A stretch of DNA of 64,000 nucleotides from CBDBFH01 sp965204775 (GTDB lineage: Bacteria > Pseudomonadota > Alphaproteobacteria > JAPOUT01 > G958296285), in contig CBDBFH010000019.1 in assembly GCA_965204775.1 (NCBI GenBank), positions 1-64,000 of the forward strand. The letters are read 5' to 3'. Shown here one piece after another: positions 40,680 to 50,442 of this stretch (within the stretch, counting starts at the first letter, position 1; each line of letters opens with the position of its first letter). The notes under the pieces are model-generated. The model did not search any database and was not told the DNA's origin. It saw only the letters and a program-made list of their open reading frames with translations. A program made the translations under genes and the position numbers.

Positions 40680-41699
40680 TCACGACGTTCCGGGATTGTC
40701 GGCCTCGCCTGCCTCGGCGCTTTCAGCGGCGCTTCTGGCCGCGGCGGCGCTGCGCCGGGCGGCGGCGCGGGCCAGCACCTGACAGAGTTTATCCGCCGCC
40801 GCCGCGACGTCGATCTTCTCGACCGCCGCGACCTCGCGGGCCATGCGCTCCAGCGCCGCCTCAAACAATTGCCGCTCGCTGTAGGACTGCTCCGGCTGCT
40901 GATCGGAGCGGTAGAGGTCGCGCACCACCTCGGCCAGCGCCATCAGGTCGCCGGAGTTGATTTTGCTCTCATATTCCTGGGCGCGGCGGCTCCACATGGT
41001 GCGCCGAATCCGCGCCCGGCCCTGCAAAATTTTCAGCGCGGCGGCGATCTCGGCGGGCTCGGCCAGTTTGCGCAGCTGCACCGACTCGACTTTGTCGACC
41101 GGAACCGAGAGGCGCATCCGCTCCTGGGTGAAGGCGACGACGAAGAATTCGGTCTCAATCTCGGCGATGCGCTCCGAGCGAATCTCGATCACCTGTCCAA
41201 CCCCATGCGAGGGATAGACCACGTAGTCATTGGGCTTGAAGGACAAACGCCGCCGGGGCGCGGCGGCCTGGCGGACGGGGCGGCCCCGAAAGCGCGGGCC
41301 GGAGCCAGAGGCCGGGCTTTTGGCGGCGGACTTCGGCTTTGCCGCCGCGCGCGCCGCGGCCACCCGTGGCATGGTCACGCGGGGCGTAGTCACGCGGGGC
41401 GTGGTCACGCGTGGCACAGCTGCCTGCGCCGCCGCCTTCTTTTTGGCCGGGGTTGGGGCGGGTTTGCGGGCGGGTTTGGCGCTTTTGGTGTTTTTGGCGG
41501 TTTTGGCCTTCTGGCGGCTTTTGGCGCTTTTTGCCGGTTTCGCGCTCTTTGCCGGGGCGGGGCGGGTCCTGGCGGCGGGCTTTGATGATCCGGCCGGCTT
41601 TTTGCGCGGCGCAGATCGCGCCCGGGATGCCGCTTTTGCGGAACGAGGCTTGACCGGCTGCGCCTTTTTCTTGTCCGCCTTTTTGGCTCTGGCCGCCAT
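40680..41699 (-). CDS. CarD-family transcription regulator with a histone-H1-like N-terminal tail
   Basis: The 339-residue protein has a CarD domain from about residue 153 (FKPNDYVVYPSHGVGQVIEI, RMRLSVPVDKVESVQLRKL, SRRAQEYESKINSGD), which binds RNA polymerase beta and stabilises open complexes. Alphaproteobacterial CarD is usually about 170 residues. Here about 150 residues rich in Lys, Ala, Pro and Ser precede it, including a four-fold PRVT(T/M) repeat (about 96-113). A further Ala-rich, Ser-rich tail ends the protein. The extension probably binds DNA or RNA nonspecifically (inference). It sits after fdxA, the classical order. Confidence 0.92.
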   Translation of the reverse strand: MAARAKKADKKKAQPVKPRSAKAASRARSAPRKKPAGSSKPAARTRPAPAKSAKPAKSAKSRQKAKTAKNTKSAKPARKPAPTPAKKKAAAQAAVPRVTTPRVTTPRVTMPRVAAARAAAKPKSAAKSPASGSGPRFRGRPVRQAAAPRRRLSFKPNDYVVYPSHGVGQVIEIRSERIAEIETEFFVVAFTQERMRLSVPVDKVESVQLRKLAEPAEIAAALKILQGRARIRRTMWSRRAQEYESKINSGDLMALAEVVRDLYRSDQQPEQSYSERQLFEAALERMAREVAAVEKIDVAAAADKLCQVLARAAARRSAAAARSAAESAEAGEADNPGTS

Positions 41700-41759
41700 T
41701 CCCGAGTCCCCGCAAAGGCCTCTATATCACACCGGCGCGGCGGCGGCAACCGGAGCGGG

Positions 41760-42098
<339 letters not shown>

Positions 42099-42102
42099 GG
42101 GG

Positions 42103-42561
42103 TCATGAGCCTCGCCTTTCCAGAACCCGGCGGCGCGCCTCGGCGGCGGCGCGGTCGGGAACATAGAGCAGCCCGGCCAGGCGGCGCAATAAATTGGCCT
42201 CGAAGTCGTCGAGCCGCCCGTCGGCATAGACCACCTCCCACAGGCGCTCGATCAGTTGGAGTTTGCCGTCCTCGCCCATTTGGTCATTGACCGTACGTGT
42301 CCAGCGATAGAGGTCGGCGGCTTCGGCTTCGGCGCGGGTGGCGCGCGCCAGCAGCCGGGCGCGGTCCGGCGCGGCAAGGCCAAAGCCTTCGCCCAGAAGC
42401 CGGTCGAGCGCGCGCTCCTCTGGCGGACTGATCGCGCCGTCCGCCCGCCCGGCATGGACCAGCAGCGCGGCTTGCGCCAGACGCAAAGCCTCGCCCGGCG
42501 GCGGCGCGGGTGGGGCGGCGGCGGCTTGAGGCCGGAGCAATCTTGTCAGAAACTTAAGCAT
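42103..42561 (-). CDS. TerB-family (tellurite-resistance-like) protein
   Basis: From ATG 42561 the protein has 152 residues and is all helical. The acidic pattern AALLVHAGRADGAISPPEER and the later VVYADGRLDDFEANLLRRLA are the two metal-binding Asp/Glu repeats of TerB/DjlA-N type domains. Members of this simple form are housekeeping and rarely tied to tellurite. It is the first gene of the fdxA-carD run. The 281 bases before it (42562-42842) hold no gene I can support. Confidence 0.85.
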   Translation of the reverse strand: MLKFLTRLLRPQAAAAPPAPPPGEALRLAQAALLVHAGRADGAISPPEERALDRLLGEGFGLAAPDRARLLARATRAEAEAADLYRWTRTVNDQMGEDGKLQLIERLWEVVYADGRLDDFEANLLRRLAGLLYVPDRAAAEARRRVLERRGS

Positions 42562-42842
42562 TTTTAAGAGTTCGGTCCGCCCGGTTAAGACAGGCGCGAA
42601 ATCCGGAACAAAGCATGTGCGAATCGCTGACCTGGCGCATTCCCCCTTTTGTTCTCTCCCATATGAAGTGGGAGGAGGGCGCGGCCCCCCAAGGGAATGA
42701 TTGCCTGCCGGAACAAAACCGCCCTTTATCTGTGCGCAGATTAAGCCTTTTGTCAACCTTGATCGCGGGGGCGGGGGAGGCCAAAGTGCGGAGCGTCTCG
42801 GGTTTTTCTCCGGGGCCGAACAGGAGCCAGCGCCGCTGCCCC

Positions 42843-43808
42843 ATGCGGATCATCCGGGATGAGAGACGTCTGTCCGCGCCGCTTCGCGGCGGGGTTTATG
42901 CGCTGGGCAATTTTGACGGTCTCCATCGGGGCCATCAGGCGGTGATTGCGCAGGCGGTCGCGCAGGCGGCGGCGCGGGGCGCGGTGAGCGGGATGATTAC
43001 GTTTGATCCGCCGCCGGGCGACTATTTCCGGCCCGGCGACCCCCCTGCCCGCCTGACCGGCTTCCGCCTGAAGGCGCAATTGCTGGCGGGTCTGGGTCTG
43101 GACTTGCTGATTTTGCTCCGCTTCGGCCCGGGGCTGGCCCGGATGAGCGCGCAAGCTTTTGCCGAGCGCATTTTGGCCGGGCGGATCGGGGCGGGCGGTG
43201 TTGTGGTCGGGCCGAATTTTCGCTTCGGCAAGGACCGGGGCGGCGACAGCCGGACTTTGCGCGAGATGGGGGCGCGGGCGGGCTTTGCCGTGCAGGTCGC
43301 CGAGCAGGTCGGCGGGGCGGGCGCGCCGGTCTCTTCGACCCGGGTGCGGGCGCTTTTGGGGGCGGGGCGGCTTGCGCCGGCGGCGGAGCTTTTGGGCCGT
43401 TGGTGGGGGTTTTCGGGCCGGGTCCGCCGGGGCGAAGGGCGCGGGGCGCAATTGGGCTTCGCCACCGCCAACCTGCCGGCGGCCCGGCGCATGCCTTTGG
43501 CCTTCGGGGTCTATGCGGCGCGGGTGTGGATCGGGCGCGGAGCGCATCGCGGCTGGCATCAGGCGGTCTTGAATCTGGGCGCACGCCCGACTTTCGGGCC
43601 GGCGGCGCCATTGATGGAGGTGCATCTGCTGGATTTTTCCGCAGACCTTTATGGGGAGCGGCTGAATGTCTTTCCCCTGTTTTTTTTGCGCGCCGAGCGG
43701 CGTTTTTCCGGTCCGGCGGCCTTGCGGGCGCAGATTGCCGAGGACATCCGGGCGGCGCGGCGCGGGCTGGCGCGGGCGGGGCGGGGCAGTTTTGCGCCCT
43801 TTGCCTGA
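42843..43808 (+). CDS. ribF: bifunctional riboflavin kinase/FAD synthetase
   Basis: From ATG 42843 the protein has 321 residues. The N-terminal nucleotidyltransferase domain shows ALGNFDGLHRGHQAVI and VVVGPNFRFGKDRGGD with SSTRVRALL. The C-terminal flavokinase domain starts near residue 185 with GRGAQLGFATANL (the usual GxxxGxPTAN modified) and NLGARPTFG. It makes FMN and FAD from riboflavin. The order ribF-ileS-lspA is widespread in proteobacteria. Confidence 0.95.
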   Translation: MRIIRDERRLSAPLRGGVYALGNFDGLHRGHQAVIAQAVAQAAARGAVSGMITFDPPPGDYFRPGDPPARLTGFRLKAQLLAGLGLDLLILLRFGPGLARMSAQAFAERILAGRIGAGGVVVGPNFRFGKDRGGDSRTLREMGARAGFAVQVAEQVGGAGAPVSSTRVRALLGAGRLAPAAELLGRWWGFSGRVRRGEGRGAQLGFATANLPAARRMPLAFGVYAARVWIGRGAHRGWHQAVLNLGARPTFGPAAPLMEVHLLDFSADLYGERLNVFPLFFLRAERRFSGPAALRAQIAEDIRAARRGLARAGRGSFAPFA

Positions 43809-43859
43809 GTTGCGCGGCGGCTTGACAGCCCCCGGCCCTTCCTGTTTCTAGGCCCGGTG

Positions 43860-46742
43860 ATGAGCGGCGGCAAGACAGGCAAGCGGGCGGGCGGCGCGGG
43901 GAATCGCTATCGCGACACGCTCTTTTTGCCGCGCACCGCGTTTCCGATGAAGGCCGGGCTTCCCGCCCTGGAGGAGAAGCTGCTGGCGCGCTGGGAGCGG
44001 ATGGACCTTTACGGGCAACTGCGCCGGGCGGGGCGGGGCCGGGAGAAGTTCGTTTTGCATGACGGCCCGCCTTACGCCAATGGCGCGATTCATGCCGGCA
44101 CCGCCCTCAACAAGATTTTGAAGGATTTCGTCAACCGCTCGCAGCAGATGATGGGGCGCGATGCGGTCTATGTTCCGGGCTGGGACTGCCACGGCCTTCC
44201 GATTGAGTGGCAGGTCGAGGAGGGTTACCGGGCGCGGGGGCGCAAGAAGCCGGAGATTGCGCGCGCCGAGTTGCGGCGCGCCTGCCGGGCTTTCGCGTCT
44301 CGCTGGATGGAAGTTCAGCGCGCCCAGTTTCAGCGTCTGGGGGTGGCCGGCGACTGGGCGCATCCCTACACGACGATGGATTTTGAGGCGGAGGGGGGGA
44401 TTGTCGCGGAGTTTTTGAAATTCGCGATGGACGGCTCGCTCTATCGCGGCCTGAAGCCGGTGATGTGGTCGGTGGTCGAGCAGACGGCGCTGGCCGAGGC
44501 CGAGATTGAATACCGGCCGCGGGTTTCGCCGGCCTTGTGGGTGCGCTTTCCGGTGATCGAAGGTTTGGGGGCGGCGGCGGCGAGCGCGGTGATCTGGACG
44601 ACGACGCCCTGGACGCTGCCGGGCAACCGGGCGGTGGCGTTTTCGCCCGCGCTGAGTTACGGGCTTTACCGGGTTCGCGCGGACGCGCCAGGGCAGAGTC
44701 TGGCGCAGACCGGCGAGGTCGTGATTCTCGCCGATGCGCTGGCCGGGGCGGTCGCGCGGGCGGCGGGGCTGCCGCAAGGTTTTGAGCGCATAAGCGATGC
44801 GCCGGAACTGGCCGGACTGGTCTGCGCCCACCCTTTGCGCGGGGCGGGCTATGAGTTTGACGTTCCGCTTCTGGCGGCGGATTTCGTCACCGCCGAGACG
44901 GGGACAGGGCTGGTCCATATCGCGCCCGGTCACGGGCGGGACGACTTTGAGCTGGGCCGGGCGCATGGCCTGGACCTGCCGGAGACGCTGGACGCCGACA
45001 GCGCCTATACGGGCGAGGCGCCGGGCTTTGCGGGCTTGCGGGTTCTTGATGCGCGGGGCGGCGAGGGCCCGGCCAATGCGCGGGTTTGCGAAGCGCTGCG
45101 GGCGCGCGGGCGGGTGCTGGCGCAAGGCGCGCTGCGCCACGACTATCCGCATTCCTGGCGCTCGAAAGCGCCGGTGCTCTTCCGCGCGACCGCGCAATGG
45201 TTCATCAGCATGGAGAAGACGGGTCTGCGGCGCAAGGCGCTGGCGGCGATTGATGCGGTGCGCTGGCACCCGGCCTCGGCGGGGGCGCGGATTCGGGCGA
45301 TGGTCGAAAACCGCCCCGACTGGGTGGTCTCGCGCCAGCGCGTCTGGGGGGTTCCGCTGACGCTGTTCGTCAAGCCGGAGAGCGGCGAGATTTTGCGTGA
45401 CCCGCAGGTCAACGCCCGGATCGTTGCGGCGGTCAAACAGGACGGGGCCGACGCCTGGTTTGAGCGCCCGGCGCGCGCCTTTCTGGGCGAGGCTTACCGG
45501 GAAGACGCGTGGGAGAAGGTCGAGGACATTCTGGATGTCTGGTTCGACTCCGGCTCAAGCCATGCGCTGGTTTTGGAGCCGCGGGCGGATTTGCGCTGGC
45601 CGGCCTCGCTCTATCTGGAGGGCTCGGATCAGCACCGGGGCTGGTTTCAGTCTTCGCTGCTGGAATCTTGCGCGACGCGCGGGCGGGCGCCTTACGAGGC
45701 GGTTTTGACTCACGGCTTTGTGCTCAATGCGCAGGGGCGCAAGATGTCGAAATCGGAGGGCGCGGCGATTTCGCCGCAAAAGATTTGCGGCGCGCGCGGG
45801 GCCGACATTTTGCGGCTGTGGGCGGCGCTCAGCGACTATGGCCAGGATGTCCGGATCGGCGAGGAGAATCTGGCGGCGGCGGGCGAGGCCTACCGCAAAT
45901 TGCGCAACGGGCTTCGCTTTCTTCTGGGCAATTTGAGTCACTGCGGCGCGGGCGGCGGGGCGGCGGTTGCCGAAAGCCGCATGCCGGAACTGGAGCGGCT
46001 GATGCTTCACTATCTGTTCGAGCGGCGCGCGCGGGTGGAGGCGGCCTATGCCGGCTTCGACTTCAAGAGCGCGCTCCAGGAGATTTTATCCTTCACGCTT
46101 CTGGATCTCTCCTCGTTTTATTTCGACATTCGCAAGGATGCGCTTTACTGCGATCCGGCCTCTTCGCTGCGGCGGCGTTCGGCCTGCCGGGTTTTGGATC
46201 ACCTGTTTTGTTTTTTGACGGCCTGGCTTGCGCCCCTGCTGTGCTTTACGGCGGAGGAGGCCTGGAGCGCGCGCGGCGGCGGGGATGAGGCGGATTCGGT
46301 TCATCTGCGCCTGTTCCCGCAGGCACCGGCGGGCTGGCATGATCCGGGGCTGGGCGAGAAATGGGAGCGGGTGCGGCGGGTGCGGCGGGTGATTTCGGGG
46401 GCGCTGGAGATTGAGCGCAAGGCGGGGCGGATCGGAGCGAGTCTGGACGCCGCGCCTGAGATTTATATTGCCGATCCCGATCTGCTTGCCGAATTGTCGG
46501 GTCTGGATCTGGCCGAGATTGCGATCACCAGCCAGGCGTCGCTCAAGCCGGGGCGGGGGCCGGCGGGGGCGTTTCGCCTTTCCGATGTTCCGGCGGTTGC
46601 GGTGGCGCCGCGGCTTGCCCAGGGGCGGCGCTGTGCGCGGTCGTGGAAGATTCTGCCGGAGGTCGGCGCGGATCCGGCCTATCCCGATGTGAGTCGGCGC
46701 GATGCGGCGGCGCTGGCCGAGCGGGCGGCGGCGGATGGCTGA
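43860..46742 (+). CDS. ileS: isoleucyl-tRNA synthetase
   Basis: The 960-residue class I synthetase has the ATP motif as HAGT (residues 78-81, in PYANGAIHAGTALNKILKDF) where the canonical form is HIGH. It has the intact KMSKS loop in GRKMSKSEGAAISP, the editing domain (WTTTPWTLPGN) and SDQHRGWFQSSLLES. The C-terminal zinc ligands are replaced (CARSWKILPEVG, YPDVSRRDAAAL), which I recall as usual in alphaproteobacterial IleS. GTG 43857 is an alternative start. It overlaps lspA by eight bases. Confidence 0.97.
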   Translation: MSGGKTGKRAGGAGNRYRDTLFLPRTAFPMKAGLPALEEKLLARWERMDLYGQLRRAGRGREKFVLHDGPPYANGAIHAGTALNKILKDFVNRSQQMMGRDAVYVPGWDCHGLPIEWQVEEGYRARGRKKPEIARAELRRACRAFASRWMEVQRAQFQRLGVAGDWAHPYTTMDFEAEGGIVAEFLKFAMDGSLYRGLKPVMWSVVEQTALAEAEIEYRPRVSPALWVRFPVIEGLGAAAASAVIWTTTPWTLPGNRAVAFSPALSYGLYRVRADAPGQSLAQTGEVVILADALAGAVARAAGLPQGFERISDAPELAGLVCAHPLRGAGYEFDVPLLAADFVTAETGTGLVHIAPGHGRDDFELGRAHGLDLPETLDADSAYTGEAPGFAGLRVLDARGGEGPANARVCEALRARGRVLAQGALRHDYPHSWRSKAPVLFRATAQWFISMEKTGLRRKALAAIDAVRWHPASAGARIRAMVENRPDWVVSRQRVWGVPLTLFVKPESGEILRDPQVNARIVAAVKQDGADAWFERPARAFLGEAYREDAWEKVEDILDVWFDSGSSHALVLEPRADLRWPASLYLEGSDQHRGWFQSSLLESCATRGRAPYEAVLTHGFVLNAQGRKMSKSEGAAISPQKICGARGADILRLWAALSDYGQDVRIGEENLAAAGEAYRKLRNGLRFLLGNLSHCGAGGGAAVAESRMPELERLMLHYLFERRARVEAAYAGFDFKSALQEILSFTLLDLSSFYFDIRKDALYCDPASSLRRRSACRVLDHLFCFLTAWLAPLLCFTAEEAWSARGGGDEADSVHLRLFPQAPAGWHDPGLGEKWERVRRVRRVISGALEIERKAGRIGASLDAAPEIYIADPDLLAELSGLDLAEIAITSQASLKPGRGPAGAFRLSDVPAVAVAPRLAQGRRCARSWKILPEVGADPAYPDVSRRDAAALAERAAADG

Positions 46743-47220
46743 CGCGGGCGCGGGCCGGCGGCGGCTGTGGGGTCTGGGGGCGGGAGCGGCGGCGCTAGCG
46801 CTGGATCAGGCGTCGAAATGGCTGGCGGTCGGGTTTTTGTCCCGGACGGCGGGCGGGCGGATCGAAGTTCTGCCGGTGCTGGATTTTGTCCTGATCTGGA
46901 ACCGGGGGGCGAGTTTCGGCCTGCTCTCCGAGGCCGGGGCGGGGGCGGCGATTGCGGCGGTCACCTGCGCGGTTCTGGTTTTTTGCGCGATCTGGCTGTG
47001 GCGCACCGACAGTTTGACGAAGGCGCTGGCCTTGGGGCTGATTTTGGGCGGTGGGGCGGGCAATCTGCTCGACCGGATTTTCTATGGAGGGGTAGCCGAC
47101 TTCATCAGTCTGAAATTGTTCGGCTTTTACTATCCTTATGTGTTCAATCTGGCCGATCTTCTGCTGGGGGCGGGGGCGGGGCTGTTTTTCTGGTCGGAAT
47201 GGCGGCGGCGCACCGGGTGA
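46735..47220 (+). CDS. lspA: lipoprotein signal peptidase
   Basis: From ATG 46735 the protein has 161 residues and four membrane helices. The two catalytic aspartates are in GNLLDRIFYGGVADFI and FNLADLLL. The early ALDQASKWLA and NRGASFGLLS are also conserved. It cleaves the signal peptide of lipoproteins such as the one next door. The start overlaps the ileS end. Confidence 0.96.
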   Translation: MADAGAGRRRLWGLGAGAAALALDQASKWLAVGFLSRTAGGRIEVLPVLDFVLIWNRGASFGLLSEAGAGAAIAAVTCAVLVFCAIWLWRTDSLTKALALGLILGGGAGNLLDRIFYGGVADFISLKLFGFYYPYVFNLADLLLGAGAGLFFWSEWRRRTG

Positions 47221-47282
47221 GGCGGCGGCTTCCCCTTGGGGGCGCGCCGGGCTATACCGGGAGGGGGCGGGGCGCGCTTAGA

Positions 47283-47717
47283 ATGAGGCGAAAGGCGATG
47301 GAGCGAAGCGGGCAAAGGCGGTTGAGGCAGGCCGGGGCGGGTCTGGCGGTTGTGATGTTGTGCGGCTGTTCGGGGATTCCGGGTTTTTTTACGCCGTCTC
47401 CGGACGCTTTTTTGATTCGCACCACGCCGCCTTTGACGGCGCCGGCCGAGTTGTTTTTGCGCCCGCCGCGCAGCGCGGCGGCGGGGCCGGAGGGGGGCGG
47501 GCCGACGGCGGCGGACATTCTCTATGAGTCGGGTCAGGGGCCGGAGGGGCGGCGGGCGCTGTCCGCCGGGGAGCAGCAATTGTTGCGCGACTTGGAGGCC
47601 GGGCGGCGGCTGAAGAATATTCGCACGTTGATCGACCGCGAGGCGCGCCGGATCGAGCGTCTGGGCGAAGCTTTGACTCGCGCTTTGCTGGAGCCTGCGG
47701 CGCAATCGGACGGCTAG
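47283..47717 (+). CDS. DUF3035-type lipoprotein
   Basis: From ATG 47283 the protein has 144 residues with a basic N-terminus, a hydrophobic stretch and lipobox LCGC (about residues 26-29). FFTPSPDAFLIRTTPPLTAP and LFLRPP are the DUF3035 signature. Found between lspA and the M16 peptidases in many alphaproteobacteria; function unknown. Confidence 0.88.
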   Translation: MRRKAMERSGQRRLRQAGAGLAVVMLCGCSGIPGFFTPSPDAFLIRTTPPLTAPAELFLRPPRSAAAGPEGGGPTAADILYESGQGPEGRRALSAGEQQLLRDLEAGRRLKNIRTLIDREARRIERLGEALTRALLEPAAQSDG

Positions 47718-47746
47718 AGGCCGCGGCGGGAAAAGGCGTCGAATCC

Positions 47747-49114
47747 ATGCTGCGCGTTTCCTGGCGGGGTTTCTTTCCCCGGATCTGTTATGCGCTGGCG
47801 CTGCTGGGCGGGGGCTGTGCGCATGAGGGGGAGCGCGCGTCCTGGCGGGCGGAGCGTTTTGTCCTGGCCAACGGGTTGCAGGTGGTTGTGCTGCCCGACC
47901 CGCTCTCGCCGGTGGTCACGCATATGATCTGGCACAAAGTCGGGGCGGCGGATGAGAGTCCGGGCAAAACCGGTTTGGCGCATTTTCTGGAACATTTGAT
48001 GTTCAAGGACCGGCGGCAAGCGGCGCAGGGGGGCTTTTCAGGGATCGTGGCGCGGGCGGGCGGGCGTGACAATGCGTTTACCTCGCTGGACTATACGGCC
48101 TATTACCAGCGGATCGGGCGGGAGAAGCTGGATTTGGTGATGGGCCTGGAGGCGGCGCGGCTGCGGGGTCTGGAACTGAGCGCGGCGGCGGTCGCCGCCG
48201 AGCGGGAGGTGGTTTTGGAGGAGCGCGCCCTGCGGCAGGGGCGCGATCCGGGCTGGGCCTTGCACCAGAAGATGCGCGCGGCGCTGTTTGGGGCGCACCC
48301 TTATGCGCGGGAGATCATCGGGCTTGAGGCGGACATTGCCGCTTTGAGTCTGGCCGATGCGCTGGAGTTTCACCGGCGCTATTACGCGCCGCAGGCGGCG
48401 GTGGTGATTCTGGCCGGGGGGGTGGAGGCGGCGCAGGCGCGGGCGCTGGCCGAGAAACATTATGGGGGGATTGCGCGGCGCGGGGCGGGGCGCGGGGCGC
48501 AGTTGGCGCAGGTTGAACGGCGGCGCGGCGGGACGGCGCGGATCATTCATAAGGCGGATGCGGCGCGGGCGGCGGCGTTTTATCGGACATATGTGCTGCC
48601 CAATGCGGTGCGGGCCGGAGCGGATGAGGCGGCGGCGCTGGAAGTTCTGGCCGAGATTTTGGGGGGCGGCCCGCGCAGCCGCCTCTATCGGGATTTGGTC
48701 CTGGAGGAGAAGGCGGCGGTGAGCGCCTGGGCGAGTCTGTCGCTGGTTCAGCGCGGGCCGGGGCGTCTGTTCATTTCGGCCTCTCCTCCGGCGGACAGCG
48801 CCGATCTGGCGCCGGTCGAGGCGGGGCTGGAGCGCAGTCTGCGCCGCGTGCTGGAGGAAGGGATTCAGGCCGGGGAGCTGGAGCGGGCCCGGACCCGGCT
48901 GATGGCCGAGGCGGTCTATGCCCGCGACGACCAGCGCCAGATGGCGAATATTTTTGGCCGGGGGCTGGCCGCCGGCCTGTCTGTCGGGGAGATCGTCAGC
49001 TGGGAGAAGCGGATTGCCGCGGTTGACCGGGAGATGGTCGAGGCGGCGGCGCGCAAATATCTGCGTCCGGAGCGCGCGGTGAGCGGCTGGCTGCTGCCGG
49101 GGGGCGGGGGATGA
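47747..49114 (+). CDS. M16 zinc metallopeptidase, catalytic subunit
   Basis: The 455-residue protein carries the inverted zinc motif in GLAHFLEHLMFK (HxxEH) with the distant Glu in AAEREVVLEER. A signal sequence ending in LLGGGCAHEG suggests a lipoprotein. It forms a pair with the next gene, which lacks the zinc motif, as in heterodimeric M16B peptidases. It overlaps that gene by four bases. Substrate unknown. Confidence 0.92.
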   Translation: MLRVSWRGFFPRICYALALLGGGCAHEGERASWRAERFVLANGLQVVVLPDPLSPVVTHMIWHKVGAADESPGKTGLAHFLEHLMFKDRRQAAQGGFSGIVARAGGRDNAFTSLDYTAYYQRIGREKLDLVMGLEAARLRGLELSAAAVAAEREVVLEERALRQGRDPGWALHQKMRAALFGAHPYAREIIGLEADIAALSLADALEFHRRYYAPQAAVVILAGGVEAAQARALAEKHYGGIARRGAGRGAQLAQVERRRGGTARIIHKADAARAAAFYRTYVLPNAVRAGADEAAALEVLAEILGGGPRSRLYRDLVLEEKAAVSAWASLSLVQRGPGRLFISASPPADSADLAPVEAGLERSLRRVLEEGIQAGELERARTRLMAEAVYARDDQRQMANIFGRGLAAGLSVGEIVSWEKRIAAVDREMVEAAARKYLRPERAVSGWLLPGGGG

Positions 49115-50442
49115 GAGCCGGGGCGGCGCTGGGGGCTTTGATCTGCGCCGGGCTGTTGACGGCTTCGGCGTCTGCGGCGCGGGCGCAACGGGGGATTGAG
49201 ATTCAGCCGGTGGTCAGCCCCGGCGGGATTGAAGCCTGGCTGGTCTCCTCGCACCGCGTTCCGGTGATCAACGTCTCGGTGATCTGGAAGGGGGGCGCGG
49301 CGGGCGACCCGCGCGGCAAGGAGGGCTTGACCAATCTGATGAGCGGCCTGCTGGACGAGGGGGCGGGGGCGCTGTCCGCGCAGGCTTTTCAAGAGCGCCT
49401 GAGCGCGCGGGCGATTCGGCTGCGCTTCGACGCCGGGCGCGACGGCTTTTATGCCCGGCTTCGCACCCTGGCCGTCCACCGCCGGGAAGCATTCGCCCTG
49501 CTGCGCGAGGCGATCACCCGCCCGCGCTTTGACCGGGAGCCGGTGGAGCGGGTGCGGGGGCAGGTTCTGGCTTTGTTGCGCGCGCGGGCGAGCGACCCCG
49601 CCGACCGGGCGCGGCGGGCCTGGTTCGAAGCGGCGCTGCCGCCGGGCCATCCTTATGCCCATGCGGTCGAGGGGACGGCGGACAGCGTGGCGGCGATCAC
49701 GGCGCGGGACCTGCATCTTCGGCGCGCCGAGGTTTTGACCCGCAAGGATGTGATTGTCGTGGTGGTCGGGGCGATGGACAAGGCGGAGCTGGCGGGGGCG
49801 CTGGACGAAATTTTTGGCGGGCTGGAGCAGACCCGCGCGGGGCGGCGGGAGGCGCGCCCGGCGGTTGGCGCGCCGCAGGCGCGGCGGCTGCGGCTGGCGC
49901 AGGCCGGCGGGCAGACGACGATCATGTTCGGCCATGACGGACTGCGGCGCGATGATCCCGACTTCACCGCCGCCTATGTGATGAATCACATTTTGGGCAG
50001 CGGGGGTTTCGCCTCGCGCCTGATGAAGGAGGCGCGGGCGAAGCGGGGTCTGGTTTATTCGATTCACACGCGTTTGCTGCCGCTGGAATTGGGGGGTCTG
50101 TTCTGGGGGATGGCGGCGACGCGCGACGCGCGGGCGGGCGAGACGCTGGCTTTGATTCGGGCCGAGCTGGAGCGGATGCGGGCCGAAGGGGTCAGCGCGC
50201 GCGAACTGGCCGACGCCAAGGCTTATCTGACCGGGGCCTATGCGCTGCGCTTTGACGGCGGGGCGCGGATTGCCGCACAGCTGGCGGCGATTTGGCGCGA
50301 CGGCCTGGGGATCGATTATGTGGCGCGGCGCAACCGCCTGATTGAAGCGGTTCGTCTGGAAGATGTGCGCCGGGCGGCGCGGCGTTTGCTGCACCCGGAG
50401 CGTCTAGTGGTGGTGACGGTCGGCGGGGAGGCGGAGCCTTGA
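49111..50442 (+). CDS. M16 peptidase-like partner subunit, non-catalytic
   Basis: The 443-residue protein has a cleavable signal peptide (ending near SASAARAQ) and the M16 fold (GGIEAWLVSSHRVPVINVSV), but reads LTNLMSGLLDEGAG where the catalytic partner has HxxEH. NHILGSGGFASRLMKEARAK and GLVYSI are the substrate-holding Gly-rich and R/Y motifs of the C-terminal domain. It acts with the upstream peptidase in the periplasm. It overlaps pgi by four bases. Confidence 0.92.
   Translation: MRAGAALGALICAGLLTASASAARAQRGIEIQPVVSPGGIEAWLVSSHRVPVINVSVIWKGGAAGDPRGKEGLTNLMSGLLDEGAGALSAQAFQERLSARAIRLRFDAGRDGFYARLRTLAVHRREAFALLREAITRPRFDREPVERVRGQVLALLRARASDPADRARRAWFEAALPPGHPYAHAVEGTADSVAAITARDLHLRRAEVLTRKDVIVVVVGAMDKAELAGALDEIFGGLEQTRAGRREARPAVGAPQARRLRLAQAGGQTTIMFGHDGLRRDDPDFTAAYVMNHILGSGGFASRLMKEARAKRGLVYSIHTRLLPLELGGLFWGMAATRDARAGETLALIRAELERMRAEGVSARELADAKAYLTGAYALRFDGGARIAAQLAAIWRDGLGIDYVARRNRLIEAVRLEDVRRAARRLLHPERLVVVTVGGEAEP

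Noticed and set aside
42103..42561. A tellurite resistance system
   Set aside because: Only a stand-alone TerB-like domain is present, without terA, terC, terD or terZ genes; it is more likely a housekeeping protein.
42562..42842. A small RNA or missed gene in the largest gap
   Set aside because: No convincing promoter, hairpin terminator or conserved frame could be seen; it may simply hold the promoters of the divergent genes.
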